Made by a program: the position numbers and the translations under genes. The notes below the pieces were generated by a model. It had not been told where the DNA came from and ran no database searches. It worked only from the letters and a program-made list of their open reading frames with translations. 64,000 nucleotides of DNA, from positions 372,001-436,000 of the forward strand of contig NZ_CP073355.1 of NCBI RefSeq assembly GCF_023525255.1. The letters run 5' to 3'. Positions 63,868-64,000 of this stretch are shown here, in pieces (the stretch's first letter is position 1; every line of letters begins with the position of its first letter). This DNA is from Thermospira aquatica (GTDB lineage: Bacteria; Spirochaetota; Brevinematia; Brevinematales; Thermospiraceae).

Positions 63868-64000
63868 TCCCACTCTCCGCGCACGATATACAAGTCACTC
63901 ACAAAGCGAAAAGAGTATGGAGTGGGAGATTCTTCTCTCCACCCACAAAAGCTCAAACCAAAAATTCCCCTTCAAAAAATTCCCCTTTAAAAGCAAAAAG

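Noticed and set aside
1-64000. tRNA, rRNA, riboswitch or replication-origin sequences
   Set aside because: None recognised on reading both strands.

Overview
The window is AT-rich bacterial DNA with strong AGGAGG-type ribosome binding sites. The glycine-rich core shared by its long minus-strand proteins (motifs such as GGDEGLSRISYVNMGYLSGD and SLNYVGFQ) reminds me of the very large TIGR04388-type proteins of spirochaetes. I therefore favour a spirochaete chromosome (Leptospirales- or Brevinematales-like), but this rests on memory of the family and is low confidence. No rRNA, tRNA or classical CRISPR array was seen.

Layout. (1) 1-3222, plus strand: the tail of a type I restriction-modification operon, with the hsdR 3' end, a Fic AMP-transferase gene and an hsdM gene whose C-terminus starts a DNA-specificity domain. 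The last gene is cut at 3223 by an insertion-sequence composite. (2) 3223-4835, 34245-37361 and 61630-61898: four decayed copies of one DDE/rve-type insertion sequence (IS), two of them in direct tandem, next to a fragment of a second transposase. (3) 4890-51494, almost entirely minus strand: a long array of toxin/immunity cassettes. Reading 5' to 3' on the minus strand, each cassette is a piece of a common core protein, a junction motif (LDMSGRS or WESGxDL), a variable C-terminal toxin domain, and then a small exported or lipoprotein immunity gene. Nearly all modules lack a secretion N-terminus and many begin abruptly at the same few sequences, as orphan C-terminal modules of a polymorphic toxin do. 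(4) 51601-52769, 61990-62537 and 63630-63867: arrays of a degenerate 19-bp repeat (GCTMTTMCCNTRTYGCAGT) spaced 29-42 bp. (5) 52805-61535: a second set of cassettes, including short lipoprotein-type toxins with small cytoplasmic immunity proteins. (6) 62666-63451: a broken IS1595-type transposase.

How the genes work together. Most recognisable payloads look cell-wall directed: MepA/M15-like LAS metallopeptidases, L,D-transpeptidase-like domains, C39-like cysteine peptidases and a CHAP/amidase-like remnant. Their neighbours are secreted proteins or lipoproteins carrying SH3, discoidin-like, beta-propeller or pseudopilin-like folds, as expected for periplasmic protection. The one clear ParB-like (nuclease-type) payload instead has a partner without a signal peptide. 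The shared core contains a zincin-like HEGFH motif about 70 residues before the junction, which could release the toxin. This motif is lost (RExxL) in exactly those cores whose payload is itself a C39-like peptidase.

The array has grown by segmental duplication: 3223-6461 is repeated at 34245-39000, 8880-11800 at 46830-49740, 24470-25980 at 41930-43500, and 51282-51594 at 61323-61624. Two noncoding repeat families, R1 with a strong hairpin and R2, sit at module borders.
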